A stretch of DNA of 32,314 bases from assembly GCA_023436225.1 (NCBI GenBank), contig JAEZKA010000011.1, positions 1 to 32,314 on the forward strand. Direction: 5' to 3'. The DNA comes from Bacillota bacterium. Lineage in GTDB: Bacteria; Bacillota; Clostridia; Lachnospirales; Lachnospiraceae. This document shows positions 32,124 through 32,314 of the stretch, piece by piece. Position 1 is the first letter of the stretch, and the number at the start of each line of letters is the position of its first letter. A program made the translations under genes and the position numbers. A model generated the notes under the pieces. The model had not been told where the DNA came from. It did not search any database and worked only from the letters and a program-made list of their open reading frames with translations.

Positions 32124-32314
32124 GTGCGTAATAGAAAGGACGTGTTGCGTCCTAAATGAATACCACTGCATTTTATTTCCTTAACAAAATGACATGATGC
32201 CGGGGTCAAAACATAGATTTTTCTATGCCTGCCCTTTCATATGAACCTTGAAAATTTAATATTTTACAGTACAGTAGAGATTTGGTTCAAATTAGAACTG
32301 ATTTATGTCTTGTT

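Overview
The window looks like a chromosomal segment of a low-GC Gram-positive anaerobe, most likely a Lachnospiraceae or related Clostridium (Lachnoclostridium/Anaerocolumna-like). This rests on the AT-rich intergenic DNA, strong AGGAGG-type ribosome sites, frequent TTG/GTG starts, the ferredoxin-tailed aldo/keto reductase, and a gene set headed by a very large protein that I recall only from Lachnospiraceae (DUF5717/DUF5716-type). There are no rRNA, tRNA, CRISPR, phage or transposase genes.

Layout. 1-1.7 kb: a MarR regulator and a nitroreductase, each preceded by a copy of the same palindromic operator. 1.9-2.4 kb: a GNAT acetyltransferase. 2.7-5.2 kb, minus strand: a TetR regulator with two tandem operators on its promoter, then an ABC ATPase and ABC-2 permease. 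5.4-7.2 kb: a PNPOx-fold protein, a GNAT protein and a small membrane protein. 7.3-10.8 kb: a 4Fe-4S aldo/keto reductase, a LysR regulator, a YncF-type dUTPase and a zinc-dependent phospholipase C-like protein, then a truncated GNAT remnant. 11.3-15.1 kb: purA and an ABC-F ATPase, separated by about 680 bp that holds two very long imperfect palindromes. 15.4-16.7 kb: a CPBP membrane protease and an HTH regulator with twin operators. 16.9-18.0 kb, minus strand: a methyltransferase and a DUF2164 protein. 18.4-23.1 kb, minus strand: a MarR-controlled heterodimeric ABC exporter. 23.5-24.6 kb, minus strand: a CobD/HisC-like aminotransferase. 24.8-32.1 kb: a four-gene cluster closed by a strong terminator.

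The four-gene cluster is the best candidate for an undescribed system. It encodes a 1181-residue protein (beta-sandwich N-terminus plus an apparently all-helical solenoid), an Hsp70/actin-fold protein whose phosphate-binding loops are degenerate, a small TPR-like protein, and a coiled-coil protein with a two-helix membrane anchor. Together they suggest a membrane-tethered scaffold or chaperone-like assembly of unknown job.

A second theme is clear local regulation. MarR, TetR, HTH and a second MarR gene each sit beside palindromic sites placed on recognisable sigma-A-type promoters. A third theme is a family of large intergenic hairpins that share a 12-bp core (ACCTTATGTACC) at three distant places.
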